Both the position numbers and the translations under genes were made by a program. From contig CM069603.1 of the NCBI GenBank assembly GCA_035771175.1, positions 29,499,308 to 29,563,307 of the forward strand: 64,000 nucleotides of DNA. The letters are read 5' to 3'. The DNA is from Paratinospora sagittata (lineage: Eukaryota > Streptophyta > Magnoliopsida > Ranunculales > Menispermaceae). A model generated the notes under the pieces. That model was not told the DNA's origin. It made no database searches and was given only the letters and a program-made list of their open reading frames with translations. Positions 29,111-40,170 of this stretch are shown here, in pieces. How positions within the stretch are numbered: position 1 is the first letter of the stretch; every line of letters begins with the position of its first letter.

Positions 29111-29727
29111 CGTTTTCTAAATTTATAATATAATTTTTGAAATTTATTTTATTTAAATAACAAGATTCTTAAGAAATATTTTATTAAAAACTAAAAATAA
29201 AATTGTTAAAATATTGTTTTATTTAAAATTAGTTTTCTAATTTTTATGATTTTTTTTTTTATATTTTTTATTAAGAACTAATTTATTAAATATAATTTGA
29301 TATTTTTATTTAAAAGTTATTTATCATTTAAAATTTTGTTAAAATATCTTTTATTGTAAATTAACTATATAATTTTTGTTGAAAATTAATTTAACTATTT
29401 TTACTAAAAACTAATTTATTAAACATTATTTATCATATATTTTTATTAAAAGTATTTATTATTTTTGTCAAAAAATTATTATTTTTTAATAAAAAGTTAT
29501 TTTGTATTTTAATTAAAAAAATATTATTTATTTATTTCTTATTAAAAAGATAAGAACAACAAGGTTGATTAGATCTAGCTATCTCTAGGCAATTGCCTTG
29601 ACGATATCAATTCCTCATCGTGTAACTTATGAGCTTTTTTCCTTCCAAAAACAATGAGATAAGATTGATAAGATTTGTGTGCGTAAATGCTAAATTTACT
29701 TTGTGCAAATGCAATTACATTAGTACA
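29111..29727. other. AT-rich spacer
   Basis: Very AT-rich without protein-like frames. It may be the low-complexity interior of the CACTA fragment followed by older host sequence. The last bases, GTACA (29723-29727), are the left target-site copy of the C1 element. Confidence 0.4.
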
Positions 29728-29964
29728 AGTTAAGAAAGCAGAGAAATAGAAAAAAGAAAACAAAGAACAACAGAAGCCATTGTAGGCAGTGTATTCTCAT
29801 TATCTTACAATGTACAGAGAAGAGATATTTATAGACAAAATAGAGATCAGCCACGTGATCTTATAACAGAAATAAAAACCTAATAACAACCTAACAGTTT
29901 AACTAACTTTGTTAAGGTTACAGGTAATTAGTTCTAACCAGCTTAACTGTCATTAGTCTTAACT
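29728..29964 (-). repeat. 3' LTR of C1
   Basis: 237 bp bounded by the 7-bp inverted repeat AGTTAAG...CTTAACT. Bordered internally by the PPT (minus AATTTGAGGGGGCA, 29965-29978). Confidence 0.88.
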
Positions 29965-30020
29965 TGCCCCCTCAAATTAACAGGTGGAACAACTGTTAAT
30001 TTGGCTCGCATTCTTGCAAA

Positions 30021-30325
30021 TTAGTTAGCTGATAGTGGTTTTGTAAGGACATCTGCGGCTTGATCTATAGCTGGAACATGAAAAATCAGTAGTTGTTTAG
30101 AAGCAACACGTTCCTTAACAAAATAGAGATCCAATTCTATGTGTTTAGTTCTGGAGTGAAGAATTGGATTTGCTGATAAAGACACAACACTCAAGTTATC
30201 ATACCATAACAATGGTGGTCTTGAAGGAGAAATCTGCAACTCAGAAAGCAAAGACTGTAACCAGAGAATCTCAGAAGTAGCTGTAGCCAAACTCCTGTAT
30301 TCTTCTTCTGTGCTGGAATGTGCAA
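30021..30325 (-). pseudogene. C1 RNase H C-terminal part
   Basis: Resumes the RNase H frame after the C2 insertion: HSSTEEEYRSLA, WYDNLSVVSLSANP and TKHIELDLYFVKE, then VDVLTKPL-type text before the stop at 30021. Its partner half is 35891-36309. The reading phase is continuous once C2 and one CAACC copy are ignored. Confidence 0.88.
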
Positions 30326-30495
30326 CCTGTTGGCGTGAGCCGCAATTGTAGACAATAACGTTTTGGTGTGAGCCGTAATTGTAGACAATAATATTTGAAA
30401 ATAGCAAAGATTTGTTTAGATTTTATTCTTTTAAATTGTATATATCCTATGGAAATAGATAGGAAAAATATAATGAAAAGAGAAATGTTTTGACA
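30326..30495 (+). repeat. 5' LTR of C2 with internal duplication
   Basis: TGTTGGCGTGAG...GTTTTGACA, 170 bp. The first 35 bp or so (GTGAGCCG-AATTGTAGACAATAA) is present twice in tandem; the 3' LTR (135 bp) has it once. Confidence 0.93.
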
Positions 30496-30506
30496 TGGTA
30501 TCAGAG

Positions 30507-31448
30507 AGAGGTTACGAACCATCTGAGCCGATTCTCTCGAGCCCCACCGTATTCCGGCGACGTCCGTCAGCGATCACACCCCTGCTGCTTCTTGAAGCGC
30601 ATCCACAACCGAATCTAACGATCCGGTGAGGAGAGCTCGAGCTTGACAGAGTGTAAAAAGTCGAACTTACAGCTTCAAGACTGAAAAGCTCCTCATCCGA
30701 GAGACTCATTGTCCGACGGCCAAGACACCGACACTAAACTGCAGTAAGATCCGCAACAAGAAGAGTCTTCGTTTCCACCGAAAACGCTCGCCGGAACCGC
30801 AGGAAAGCGCTCATCAGAAACCACGCCGGAACCGCTGCTGCTGCTGCTTCTGCTGGACTCTCGCTTCTTCGCCGGCGTCATCTACCTCGTCTTCCGGCCA
30901 AAAGATCATCTGCAAACCTCCGAAGCCCGGAGTTGCTTCAATCTTTCAAGATTTGATTCAAATCTTGTCAGATCTGCTATCATAAGACATATATGCTATC
31001 ATAAGACATATATGTTGAAGTGCTGCCCACTTGCTCTCCTTTTTCTAATAGATGCGGGCCCCCTTCATCTCAAAAGAGATTAAAATGGGCAGAAGAGGTT
31101 AAGAGACGCGGGCCTCCTTCTCTCTTTCTCTCTTTTCTTTGTTGGTAAGATGGGCAGAAGAGATTAAAAGACGCGGGCCCCTTCTCTCTTTCTCTTTTTT
31201 CTTTTTTGGTAAGATGGGCAGAAGAGATTAAGGGTTATATATATATATATATATATATATAATTGGATCTCCTTGTTAATTTGGATCTCAAATATATATA
31301 TACTTTGAAGCTTAAAAAAGAAATTTTTTTTTTTTTTTTTTTGGAGAGAAGAGAATTGACCCACTTGTTATAATGCAATAAACTTCTCAAGATCCGACCG
31401 CATCTCCAAAAATCACAGATCCGAGTATTGCACCCTACCCTTCCTCCC
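30507..31448 (+). other. C2 leader region
   Basis: Untranslated leader between PBS and gag. It holds GC-rich, serine/arginine-codon-like text on the opposite strand that I regard as chance, then a tandem repeat (31040-31234), an (AT)n run (31235-31261) and a poly-T tract (31324-31342). Confidence 0.6.
31040..31234. repeat. tandem repeat in the C2 leader, unit about 70 bp
   Basis: About three units share GATGGGCAGAAGAGATTAA, GACGCGGGCC and CTTCTCTCTTTCTCT. The pyrimidine and purine blocks alternate. Confidence 0.8.
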
Positions 31449-32214
31449 ATGGCGGATTCTGATGACCAGAATACTCCTGGCAACGCGTCCAATCTCTCTG
31501 ATCCTATCCTTGAATTGACTACGAGGATGACTGAAGTTTTGAATAACACTCAGACCCCGACCATCACCACTGAAACATCCGCTGCTCAGATCGGCATTAA
31601 GTTGGACGGTTCCAACTATGCACTGTGGTCCCAGGTTGTTGAGATGTATATCTCGGGCAAGGACAAACTGGGGTACATTAACGGTGACTTTTCCCAGCCG
31701 CCATCAACTGATCCTTCCTTTCGCAAGTGGCGCACTGATAATGCTATTGTTAAAGGTTGGTTAATTACTTCCATGGATCCGTCTTTAATTGGCAATTTCA
31801 TTCGCTTTCCCACGACAAAAGCGGTTTGGGATGTTATTGCAACTTCCTTCTTCGATGGTAGTGATACATCGCAAGTGTATGATCTTCGACGTCGTGTGAG
31901 TAGACTGAAACAAGCTGCGGGCTTGCTAGAGAAATATTACATAGCGTTGCAGGTCTATGGCGTGAAATTGATTTCCGCCGACCGAATCCTATGGAATGTT
32001 CTGTTGATATTCAACATTATAATCGGATCATCCAAGAAGACCGTGTTTATGTTTTTCTGGATGGTCTTGATGATCGGCTAGACAATATTTGTGCTGATGT
32101 TTTACAGATAAAACCATTTCCTACGGTTGAATAGGCTTATGCGCATGTTAGGCGGGAGGCTATTCGACAACAAGTGATGACTACCCATGACACCGATGGG
32201 CCCCAGGGGCTATC
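31449..32214 (+). pseudogene. C2 gag N-terminal part
   Basis: The ATG at 31449 starts MADSDDQNTPGN and the copia gag core (KLDGSNYALWSQVVEMYI, KAVWDVIATSFFDGSD, YDLRRRVSRLKQ). A shift near 31955 moves the reading to another frame, and an in-frame TAG occurs near 32132. Gag would form particles. Confidence 0.85.
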
Positions 32215-34338
32215 TTGGCGTCGAAAGCTCTCTCGTTAAGCACCTCTGGCCATAGTAAATCTGCCAAGCATCGGCATTCTACTGAGGGAAAAAAATGCTC
32301 TCATTGTGGCAACCAGAAACACACACGTGAAAACTGCTTTAAGTTTCATGGGTACCCTGATTGGTGGCATGATCTTCAAGCCCGTAAGCGTCCTGATGGC
32401 CCCGGCACTAGTGGACGTTCAGGCACGGTTGTTGTTGCTCGTGCCGAACCTCATCTCTCTCTTATACAGTCGGCTGCAATGTCCACGGATGCTCCTCCCA
32501 ACTTAAACTCAGGTATCTCTGGTCTTGCTCTTTTTACCTCCCATAGCAATGCAGATTGTGGGGCATGGCTTCTCGACTCGGGGGCCACGGACCACATGAC
32601 TTTTACTACTTCAGACTACTCTCACACTTCTCTTCCACGACGCACCAGCATAGCTAATGCCAATAGTGTTATCTCACCAGTCACTGGAGCTGGCTCTGTG
32701 ACTTTATCTCCATCCCTTACTTTATTCAACACTTTACTTGTTCCGTCTTTATCCCATAAACTGTTGTCTATAAGTCAGCTCACTGCAGACCTTGGCTGTG
32801 TTGTACTTATTTATCCAAACTTTTGTCTTATCCAGGATATTCTCACCAAGGAGATAATTGGACGTGGTACTAAGAGAGGGGGATTATATTATGTGGGTGA
32901 CATCGGCCAGGCCAACAACATGAACAATCCGCATGTCAATAAAGAAACAACATTGTGGCTATGGCATCGACGCTTGGGACACCCATCTTTTCTGTATTTG
33001 AAGCATGTTTTACCTGATTTGTTTAAGTATTTGCAGCCTTCTGACTTGAAGTGTGATACTTGTGTTTTGGCTAAGAGCCATTGCGATACTTACCCATTGA
33101 GCATGAATAAAAGTGACACTCCATTTGCATTAATTCACTCTGATGTCTGGGGGCCCTCGCCCATTGCTAATATGTCTGGCTTTTGTTGGTTTGTTATTTT
33201 TGTGGATGATTGTACCCGTATGACATGGCTCTACTTGCTAAAACACAAAGATGACGTTCTCGGTGTTTTTAAAACATTTCATGCTATGGTTGGTACTCAG
33301 TACGGTGCCACCATGAAGGTTCTCCGCTCTGATAATGGTGGTGAATATGTTAATAAGGATCTTCAATCTTATTTTTCCCACCATGGTTTAATTCATGAAA
33401 CTTCATGCTCACAAACACCCCAACAGAACGGTGTCGCCGAGAGGAAGAATAGACATCTTCTGGAGACTGCCCGTGCTCTGCTTCTTGGTGCCAATATGCC
33501 CAAACGTTTTTGGACCGATGCCGTCTCAACTGCCATCCACCTTCTCAACCGAATGCCATCCAAGGTTTTATCATTTAAAACACCCCTTCAATCTCTTTCC
33601 GATCATGTGTCCATACCTACGGCGCTGATGCTTCCTTCTTGTATCTTTGGGTGTGTCGCCTACGTGTATCTCCACAAAAACCAACGCAGTAAGCTTGATC
33701 CATGTGCACGTCGGTGTGTGTTTTTGGGCTATGGTATCCATCAAAAAGGGTACCGTTGCTACGATCCTACTACCCGAAAACTCTATGTGACTATGAATGT
33801 TCAATTTTTGGAAACTGACATGTTTTTTCCATCGACGGCCCCTCCTTCTCCTCTTCAGGGGGAGATACATAATGAAGAGTTGAATTGGTCCCAGCATGAG
33901 ACACCAAATGATTTTGATTGGTTCAGACTTGAGGGGTCGTCTGAGCATGAGGAACAAAATCGGAATGAGAAGCCGCATGAGCATGATGGGCCGAATGATA
34001 ACTCAGACGATGTGAACTGTGAAATTGAGGTATTTCTGAATGGAGAGCATGCAACATCTGAAACCGAGCCTATATCTCCTTCCTTTGAAGTGCCAGCCGA
34101 ATCCTCTCCTGAGAATAATCCTGAGGTAAGTACCACTCTTACACCCTTACATATCAATGACATAGATGATTCTGTGGGATATGTTTTACCTCCAAGGTAT
34201 AATCGCGACAAGCCACCTAATAGATATTCTCCAGATATTGAAGAAAGAAGGTCGAGGTATCTGATTGCTAACTATGTATCCACCGAGAAACTATCTGAAT
34301 CTCTTAAGAATTTTGCACAGGAACTCTCCACATGTTAG
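32215..34338 (+). pseudogene. C2 gag knuckle, protease and integrase
   Basis: Open for about 700 codons. In order: zinc knuckle CSHCGNQKHTRENC, protease LDSGATDHM, GAG-pre-integrase region (WHRRLGHPS, CDTCVLAKSH), and the integrase core with HSDVWGP, RSDNGGEY and QQNGVAERKNRHL, so the D, D and E residues all survive. A long acidic, Ser/Glu-rich linker follows. Ends at TAG 34336-34338, which lies before the RT in the expected frame. Confidence 0.9.
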
Positions 34339-35261
34339 ATCCCTACTAATGTTCATGAGGCATTGGCAAATTCAAGATGGACCCGAGCTATAGAGGAAGA
34401 AATGAAGGCACTACTAAAAAAATGATACATGAACTCTTGTTCCATTACCTGAAGAAAAATAGACAGTGGGATGCAAATGAGTGTTCTCCATTAAACACAA
34501 AACAGATGGATCTATTGAGCGGTACAAAGCGAGACTAGTAGCAAAGGGATATACGCAGACATATGGGGTTGATTACCAGGAGTCTTTCTCACCTGTAGCC
34601 AAGTTGAATACCGTTAGAGTGTTATTGTCCCTTGCAGCGAGCATTGTACGGACTGAAGCAATCACCGCAAGCATGGTTTGGAAGGCTTAGCTTGGCAATG
34701 AAGAAATATGGCTTCCAACAAAGTAACTCTGATCACACTTTGTTTTTGAAACATCAGTTGGGTAAGGTAACGGCTCTGATAGTCTATGTAGATGACATGA
34801 TTATTACAGGAGATGATGAAGAAGAAATCTCTCTACTTCAAAAGTAATTAGAAACTGAATTTGAGATGGAAAATCTGGGAGGACTCAAATATTTCTTGGG
34901 AATTGAAGTTGCTAGGTCTAAGCAAGGTATATTTCTTTCTCAACGGAAATACATATTAGACTTGCGAACCGAAGTAGGGATGTTGGAGTGTAGACCTGCA
35001 GACACCCCTATTGTTCAGAATCACAAACTTAGAGAATACCCAGACCAAGTACCAACAGATAAAGGTAGATACCAAAGATTAGTTGGTAAACTCATTTATC
35101 TCTCTCATACTCGTCCAGATATTGCATACGCTGTGAGTGTTGTAAGTCAGTTTATGCATAATCCAAGTAAAAGCCACATGGAAGCAGTGATTCGAATACT
35201 TCGATACTTGAAGTCATCTCCAGGAAAGGGCTTATGTTCTCAAAACATAACAGTCAGTTGA
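34339..35261 (+). pseudogene. C2 reverse transcriptase with internal deletion
   Basis: The fingers region ([39 protein letters not shown]) runs directly at about 34640 into [13 protein letters not shown], skipping the palm segment that normally carries the first catalytic aspartate. The second motif, VYVDDMI, is present (34787-34805). A stop at 34845 and the deletion make the enzyme non-functional. The connection region (LIYLSHTRPDIAYAV) is intact. Confidence 0.9.
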
Positions 35262-35743
35262 TGGTTTATGGATATACGGATGCAGATTGGGCAGGTAATA
35301 TCACTGATAGAAAGTCCACCTCGGGATATTTTACATTTGTTGGAGGAAATCTTGTAACCTGGAGAAGCAAGAAGCAAAAAGTGGTAACTTTGTCAAGTGC
35401 TGAAGCTGAGTTTAGGGGAACAGCTAAAGGTCTTTGTGAACTCCTCTGGCTAAGAAAGCTACTTACTGAAATTGGGTTTGCTCCTAACTCTGAGATGGAT
35501 CTTTTGTGTGACAATAAAGCTGCAATTGCGATTTCCCATAATCCCATTCAACATGATCGTACTAAACATGTGGAGGTAGATCGACACTTCATCAAGGAAA
35601 ATCTTGAAGCAAAAACAATTAGGTTTCCATTTGTGAAATCTGAAGATCAATTTGCGGATATCCTTACAAAAGCTATATCGAGGAAGGACCTCTACAACTC
35701 ACTTGACAAGTTGGGCATGCGAGACCTCTATGCATCAACTTGA
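35234..35743 (+). pseudogene. C2 RNase H, open
   Basis: Well preserved: YTDADWAGN, DRKSTSGY, LSSAEAEF, LLCDNKAAIAI, TKHVEVDRHFIKE and FADILTKA, then stop just before the PPT. A one-base shift near 35234 separates it from the RT frame. Confidence 0.92.
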
Positions 35744-35750
35744 GGGGGAG

Positions 35751-35885
35751 TGTTGGCGTGAGTCGTAATTGTAGACAATAATGTTTGAAAATAGCAAAGA
35801 TTTGTTTAGATTTTATTCTTTTAAATTGTATATATCCTATGGAAATAGATAGGAAAAATATAATGAAAAGAGAAATGTTTTGACA
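35751..35885 (+). repeat. 3' LTR of C2
   Basis: 135 bp, TGTTGGCGTGAG...GTTTTGACA, preceded by the PPT at 35738-35750. Confidence 0.95.
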
Positions 35886-35890
35886 CAACC

Positions 35891-37402
35891 GTATTCTGCT
35901 TCTTGGAAAACCATGACACAATGTTATTTCCCATGAAAATGCCATATCCGGAAGTTGATCGTCAATCATCAACATTGCTGCCCCAATCTGCTTCTGCATA
36001 CCCTGTAATCTCAAGACTAGGTGACCATTGAAACTGAATGCCATACTCAATGGTGCCCTTGAGATACCTCAGTATCCTCTTCACGACCTTCCAATGTGTA
36101 TCCTTAGGAGATTGCATGAATTGACACACTTTATTCACTACAAAAGCTATCTCTGGACGTGTAATGGTGATGTACTGAAGTGCCCCAACCACACTACAAT
36201 ACTCACTAATATTTGGAATAGGATCACCCTGCGTTGCTGACAAGTGTAAACTAGTAACCATTGGAGTTGGCATAGGATTAGCATTAGACATGTTGGTTCG
36301 ATCAAGCAAATTAGAAATGTATTTTTGCTAGGATAAAAGAAAACCAGTCGACTGCTTGATGACTTCAATGCCTAAAAAATAGTTTAGAGAACCAAGATCT
36401 TTAAGGGCAAAAGATCTATGCAACTGATCAAGAATTTGTTGTAGCTAAGATGAACAACTGCCAGTAAGTATTATATCATCCACATAAACAAGGATGAACA
36501 TAGTAGAAGTAGAGCTGAATCTAGTAAAAAGAGATTGATCAGCTTTAGACGAAGTAAAACCCATGGTAAGCAAGCAACTTTTCAACTTATCAAACCAGGC
36601 CCAGTGGCTCCTGTTTTAAACCATAGAGAGCTTTATGTAGCTTACAAACAAGCTTAGAATCACACTGTCATGCTCAAAACCAGGGGGTTGCAATATGTAG
36701 ACCTCCTCTTGAAGAGCCCCATTCAAGAAGGCATTGTTAACATCCACTTGTCTAATGTCCCATCCTCTAGACAATGCGATTGTAAGAACAACTCTTATAG
36801 AAGTTGGCTTAACTACAGGACTGAAGGTCTCTGTGAAATCAAAACCTGCTTGTTGCAAATAACCCTTAGCCACCAATCTGGCTTTGTACCTTGATATACT
36901 GCCATCTAGGTTTTTTTTTCAACTTGAACACTCATTTGCAGCCTACTGCACTCTTATCAGCTGGTAAGGAGACTAGAGACCATGTTTTATTTTTCATCAA
37001 AGCATCAAACTCAGCTACCATAGTAGCCTTCCATTTCTCATGAAGTAAAACATCTTTAAAATTACCAGGTTCTTTAGTATCCAAAGAAGACATATAGCTG
37101 TACAGTTTGTTTGGTTTAAAAATACCATGTTTAGATCTGGTTGTCATTGGATGGGTGTTAGGAGGGTCAACAATAGAGGAAGAAGAATTAACAAGATCAG
37201 GTTCTGAACTGGAAATAGGTGAAACACTGTCAGTAGCAACAACCGGGACAAACTCTTCAGACTCTTCAGATGATGAACGTGTTGGTAAGAAAGAAGGGAC
37301 AATGGGTACACTAGAAATAGGAGATGCACCTAAGATAGAAGATGAAACAGGTTGTACTAGGGAATAGGAGCAACAATTTGAGGAGTGGAATTTGGAGAAC
37401 AA
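35891..37402 (-). pseudogene. C1 reverse transcriptase and RNase H N-terminal part
   Basis: Pieces in several frames. Near 37000 there is WSLVSLPADKSAVGCK; the ORF 36876-36616 has [29 protein letters not shown] (first catalytic Asp retained) and LQPPGFE. The VYVDDII region is near 36490. The connection domain is 36309-36050 (SVVGALQYITITRPEIAF) with GYAEADWGSNVDD at its end, where a stop follows. The frame is cut at 35891 by C2. Confidence 0.85.
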
Positions 37403-37662
37403 GATGATGATGTAGAAAATTTATTAGCAAGTGGAAATGTATATTCATCAAACACAACATGTCTAGAAATGTAGACTTTACCATTTGAGTCTCAACACTT
37501 GTATCCTTTGTGAGAATTGCTATAACCAAGAAAAGTACAAGGGAGAGATCGAAAGGCAAACTTATGAGAATTAAAAGGTCGAAGGTGAGGAAAACATAAA
37601 CATCAAAAAACTTTGAACAACAAATAGCCAGGCTTCTTATGAAAAAGGATTTCAAAAGGACT

Positions 37663-38499
37663 TTAAAGTTGATGAATTGGTGTAGGTGTTCTGTTAATTA
37701 AATAGACAACGCTTGAAAATGCCTCGAACAAAAAAATCAGTGGTAAAGATGCTTGTGCCAGCAAGGTAAGTCCAACCTCCACAATATGTCGATGTTTCCG
37801 TCCCACTAGGCCATTTTGCTCAGAGGTATAAGGACAAGAAACTCTATGAATGATACCAGGAAAATTCAAACAAAAAGTTAAAGATCTAAACTCTCCAACC
37901 CAATTTATTTGAAGCATCTTGAGTTTAGTATTTAGTTGAAGTTCTGCTAGGGTTTTAAAGTGAAGAAACAAAGAATATACATCAGATTTAGATTTGAGAA
38001 AATACACCCAAGTAAATCTAGTGAACGCATCAACAAAGCTAACATAGTATTTGTAACCTTGAGGAGAAACAATAGATGAAGGACCCCAGACATCAGACTC
38101 AACCAATTGCAAAGGTGCAGTGTACATAGTATGAGAAGAAGTGAAAGGAAGTTTGTGATTCTTCCCCATTTGGCATGCAGTACACACAAAAGGAATCTTA
38201 TTCAATTGGAAAGGTATGTTACACTGATTTAGCACATGAGATACAACTTTTGGAGCTGGATGCCCCAACCATTTATGCCAAATATCTAAAACAGGAGAAG
38301 AAAAAGAACTGCTACTTGAAACAAGTAAAGGTATTGTATTATTTGAAGAAGAAACAAAAGAATACTGAGAACAGAGAAGAGCTTTTGAACCTATACCAGA
38401 GTTTCTGCTGAGATGATTGAATTGTGTATGATCAAATTTGTAGAGGCCATCATGTAGTGTCCCTCGAAGAAGAACCTCCTTGGAATTGAGATCCTTCAC
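37663..38499 (-). pseudogene. C1 integrase with lost catalytic residues
   Basis: Open for 278 codons. HKWLGHPAP and CTACQMGKNHKLPF form the zinc-binding region, ESDVWGPSS has the first Asp. Near 37905 the second catalytic motif reads QINWVGEF, with Asn where copia integrases have Asp; near 37820 the third motif reads QNGLVGRKHR, with Gly where the catalytic Glu is expected. The rest is well conserved, so the loss probably came after integration. Confidence 0.88.
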
Positions 38500-38572
38500 A
38501 AGGCAAAAATTAGTATGGAATTCAAAGAAGATAAAATTATCTCTACAAAATTGAGATACACTAATAAGGTTC

Positions 38573-39969
38573 TTAGTGATTTGAGGGACATGTAATAAGT
38601 TTTTTTAGATGTAAGGTCATTTTAGTGGAAGAATTAGTAGGTAAAGAAGAGAAAGAAAAACAACCAATGTGGGATATGGTAAGACCTGTACCATTGCCCA
38701 TGAGGACTTTGTCTTGGCCATGATAATCTGAACCAAATGACATATTGTTGAAATCACTAGTAATGTGATTTGTAGCCCCCGAATCAGGATACCAGGAATC
38801 ATTTGCAATCATTTCAAGTGTAGCAATCATAACAGACATAGCAGTATTAGGTCCATTTCCTCCTTTATGAAAAGAACTACCAGATGAAGAAGCAGCAGAA
38901 GAAAAATTCTCAGAAGGACCTTGATTAGGATTAGATCCATAACCAGAGAATGAAGTATCAAATCTGTAATAACATTTGTGCACTGTATGGCCATTCTTGC
39001 CACACAATTGGCAACGTGGCTTGCCAAATCTGCCACGACCATAGGAATGACCTCTTCCTCCAGTGAATTGATGAGAAACATTAGAGTTGAAAGGCTTGTT
39101 CTGATGTGCAAGATTAGCAGTAGCTACTGGTTCGGTAATAGAAGCAACACTCTGATTCCGTTGAATTCGACTTTCAGTAACAAATCTTGAGCTGATCTCA
39201 ACGTGTAAGGTTCATATCTGGATGTGATCATAGTTGTCACAGAGTCATATTCAGGTCCTAGGCCACCAAGAATAGCTAGGATATGATCTGTTTCAGAAAC
39301 TCTGTAACCAGATGCAGTCAAGGCATCACATAGGAATTTCATGGTTAGAAGATAATCTTTCATGGAAAGATTACCTTTCTTTTTGGTCTGAAGTTGAAAC
39401 TTGTACTGCATAACATTTGCAGCACAATTTGATGCAAAATATTGTGCAATTGCAGTCCAAACTTCACATGAGGTTTCGCAGCCAACCACTTGAGGGAGAA
39501 AACTAGCATTCATTGAAGAAAGAATCAAAGAAACTAACAAACGATCTTGTCTTTGATAAAGAATAGAGACAGGATTGGTAATTATATTACCAGTTTCAGC
39601 AACAATGGTTGATGGTGTAATATCTTGAGTACCAAGGATACAACCTTCAAGTCCATAACCTTGGATTGCAGCCAACACTTGTTGGTTCCACAATAGATAA
39701 TTAGAATCATCCAGCTTCACTGTGATCAACTGACTCAAATGACTGATTACTTGTACATTTGAAGCATTTGAAGAGAACGAGGGATTTGGAGAGAATGAAG
39801 CTCCGATTGGAGAAGATTGTGTCACTACTGGTACAACACCAGTGGCAGGCATTGATCCTGCAGCAAGAGCATTAGCAAGTCTGAGATCTGGAGAAGGCGA
39901 TATCTCTATGAGTGAGCAAGAACTCTGATACCAAGTTAAGAAAGTAGAGAAGTAGAAAGAAGAAAACAA
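38573..39969 (-). pseudogene. C1 gag and protease
   Basis: The gag ATG is probably at 39852. The core (LDDSNYLLWNQQVLAAI, MKDYLLTMKFLCDAL, LGPEYDSVTTMITSR) is open to about 39130; after a shift follow a G/N/S-rich stretch, the zinc knuckle ending CGKNGHTVHKC (near 38985) and the protease motif PDSGATNHI (near 38775). Confidence 0.87.
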
Positions 39970-40170
39970 AGAACAACAGAAGCCATTGAAGGCAGTGTAT
40001 TCTCATTATCTTACAATGTACAAAGAAGAGATATTTATAGACAAAATAGAGATCAACCACGTGATCTTATAACAGAAATAACAACCTAATAACAACCTAA
40101 CAGTTTAACTAACTTTGTTAAGGTTACAGGTAATCAATTCTAACCAGCTTAACTGTCATTCGTCTTAACT
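39934..40170 (-). repeat. 5' LTR of C1
   Basis: 237 bp with the same AGTTAAG...CTTAACT ends. On its inner side the minus strand reads TGGTATCAGAG (39923-39933), the initiator tRNA-Met type PBS. Confidence 0.9.

Larger units (their letters stand above)
30326..35885 (+). mobile_element. Ty1/copia element C2 (plus) nested in C1
   Basis: 5.56 kb with 5' LTR (30326-30495), PBS TGGTATCAGAG, gag-pol, PPT TTGAGGGGGAG and 3' LTR (35751-35885). The flanking CAACC at 30321-30325 and 35886-35890 is a perfect target duplication inside C1 RNase H. Defective: frame shifts in gag, stop codons around 34.34-34.46 kb and an RT deletion. Confidence 0.95.
29728..40170 (-). mobile_element. Ty1/copia element C1 (minus), interrupted by C2
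   Basis: Two 237-bp LTRs (29728-29964, 39934-40170) with about ten mismatches by eye; PBS beside the right LTR, PPT beside the left. Internal order on the minus strand: gag, protease, integrase, RT, RNase H, the copia order. GTACA on the left and GTATA on the right are a one-mismatch 5-bp duplication. The element without its insert is about 4.9 kb. Confidence 0.92.

Noticed and set aside
30512..30881. Ser/Arg-rich minus-strand frames in the C2 leader
   Set aside because: No domain, no conservation partner, and they lie within the untranslated leader of the plus-strand element.
33571..34211. Two minus-strand frames of 118-137 codons opposite C2 integrase
   Set aside because: Shadows of the long plus-strand frame, with no conserved motifs.
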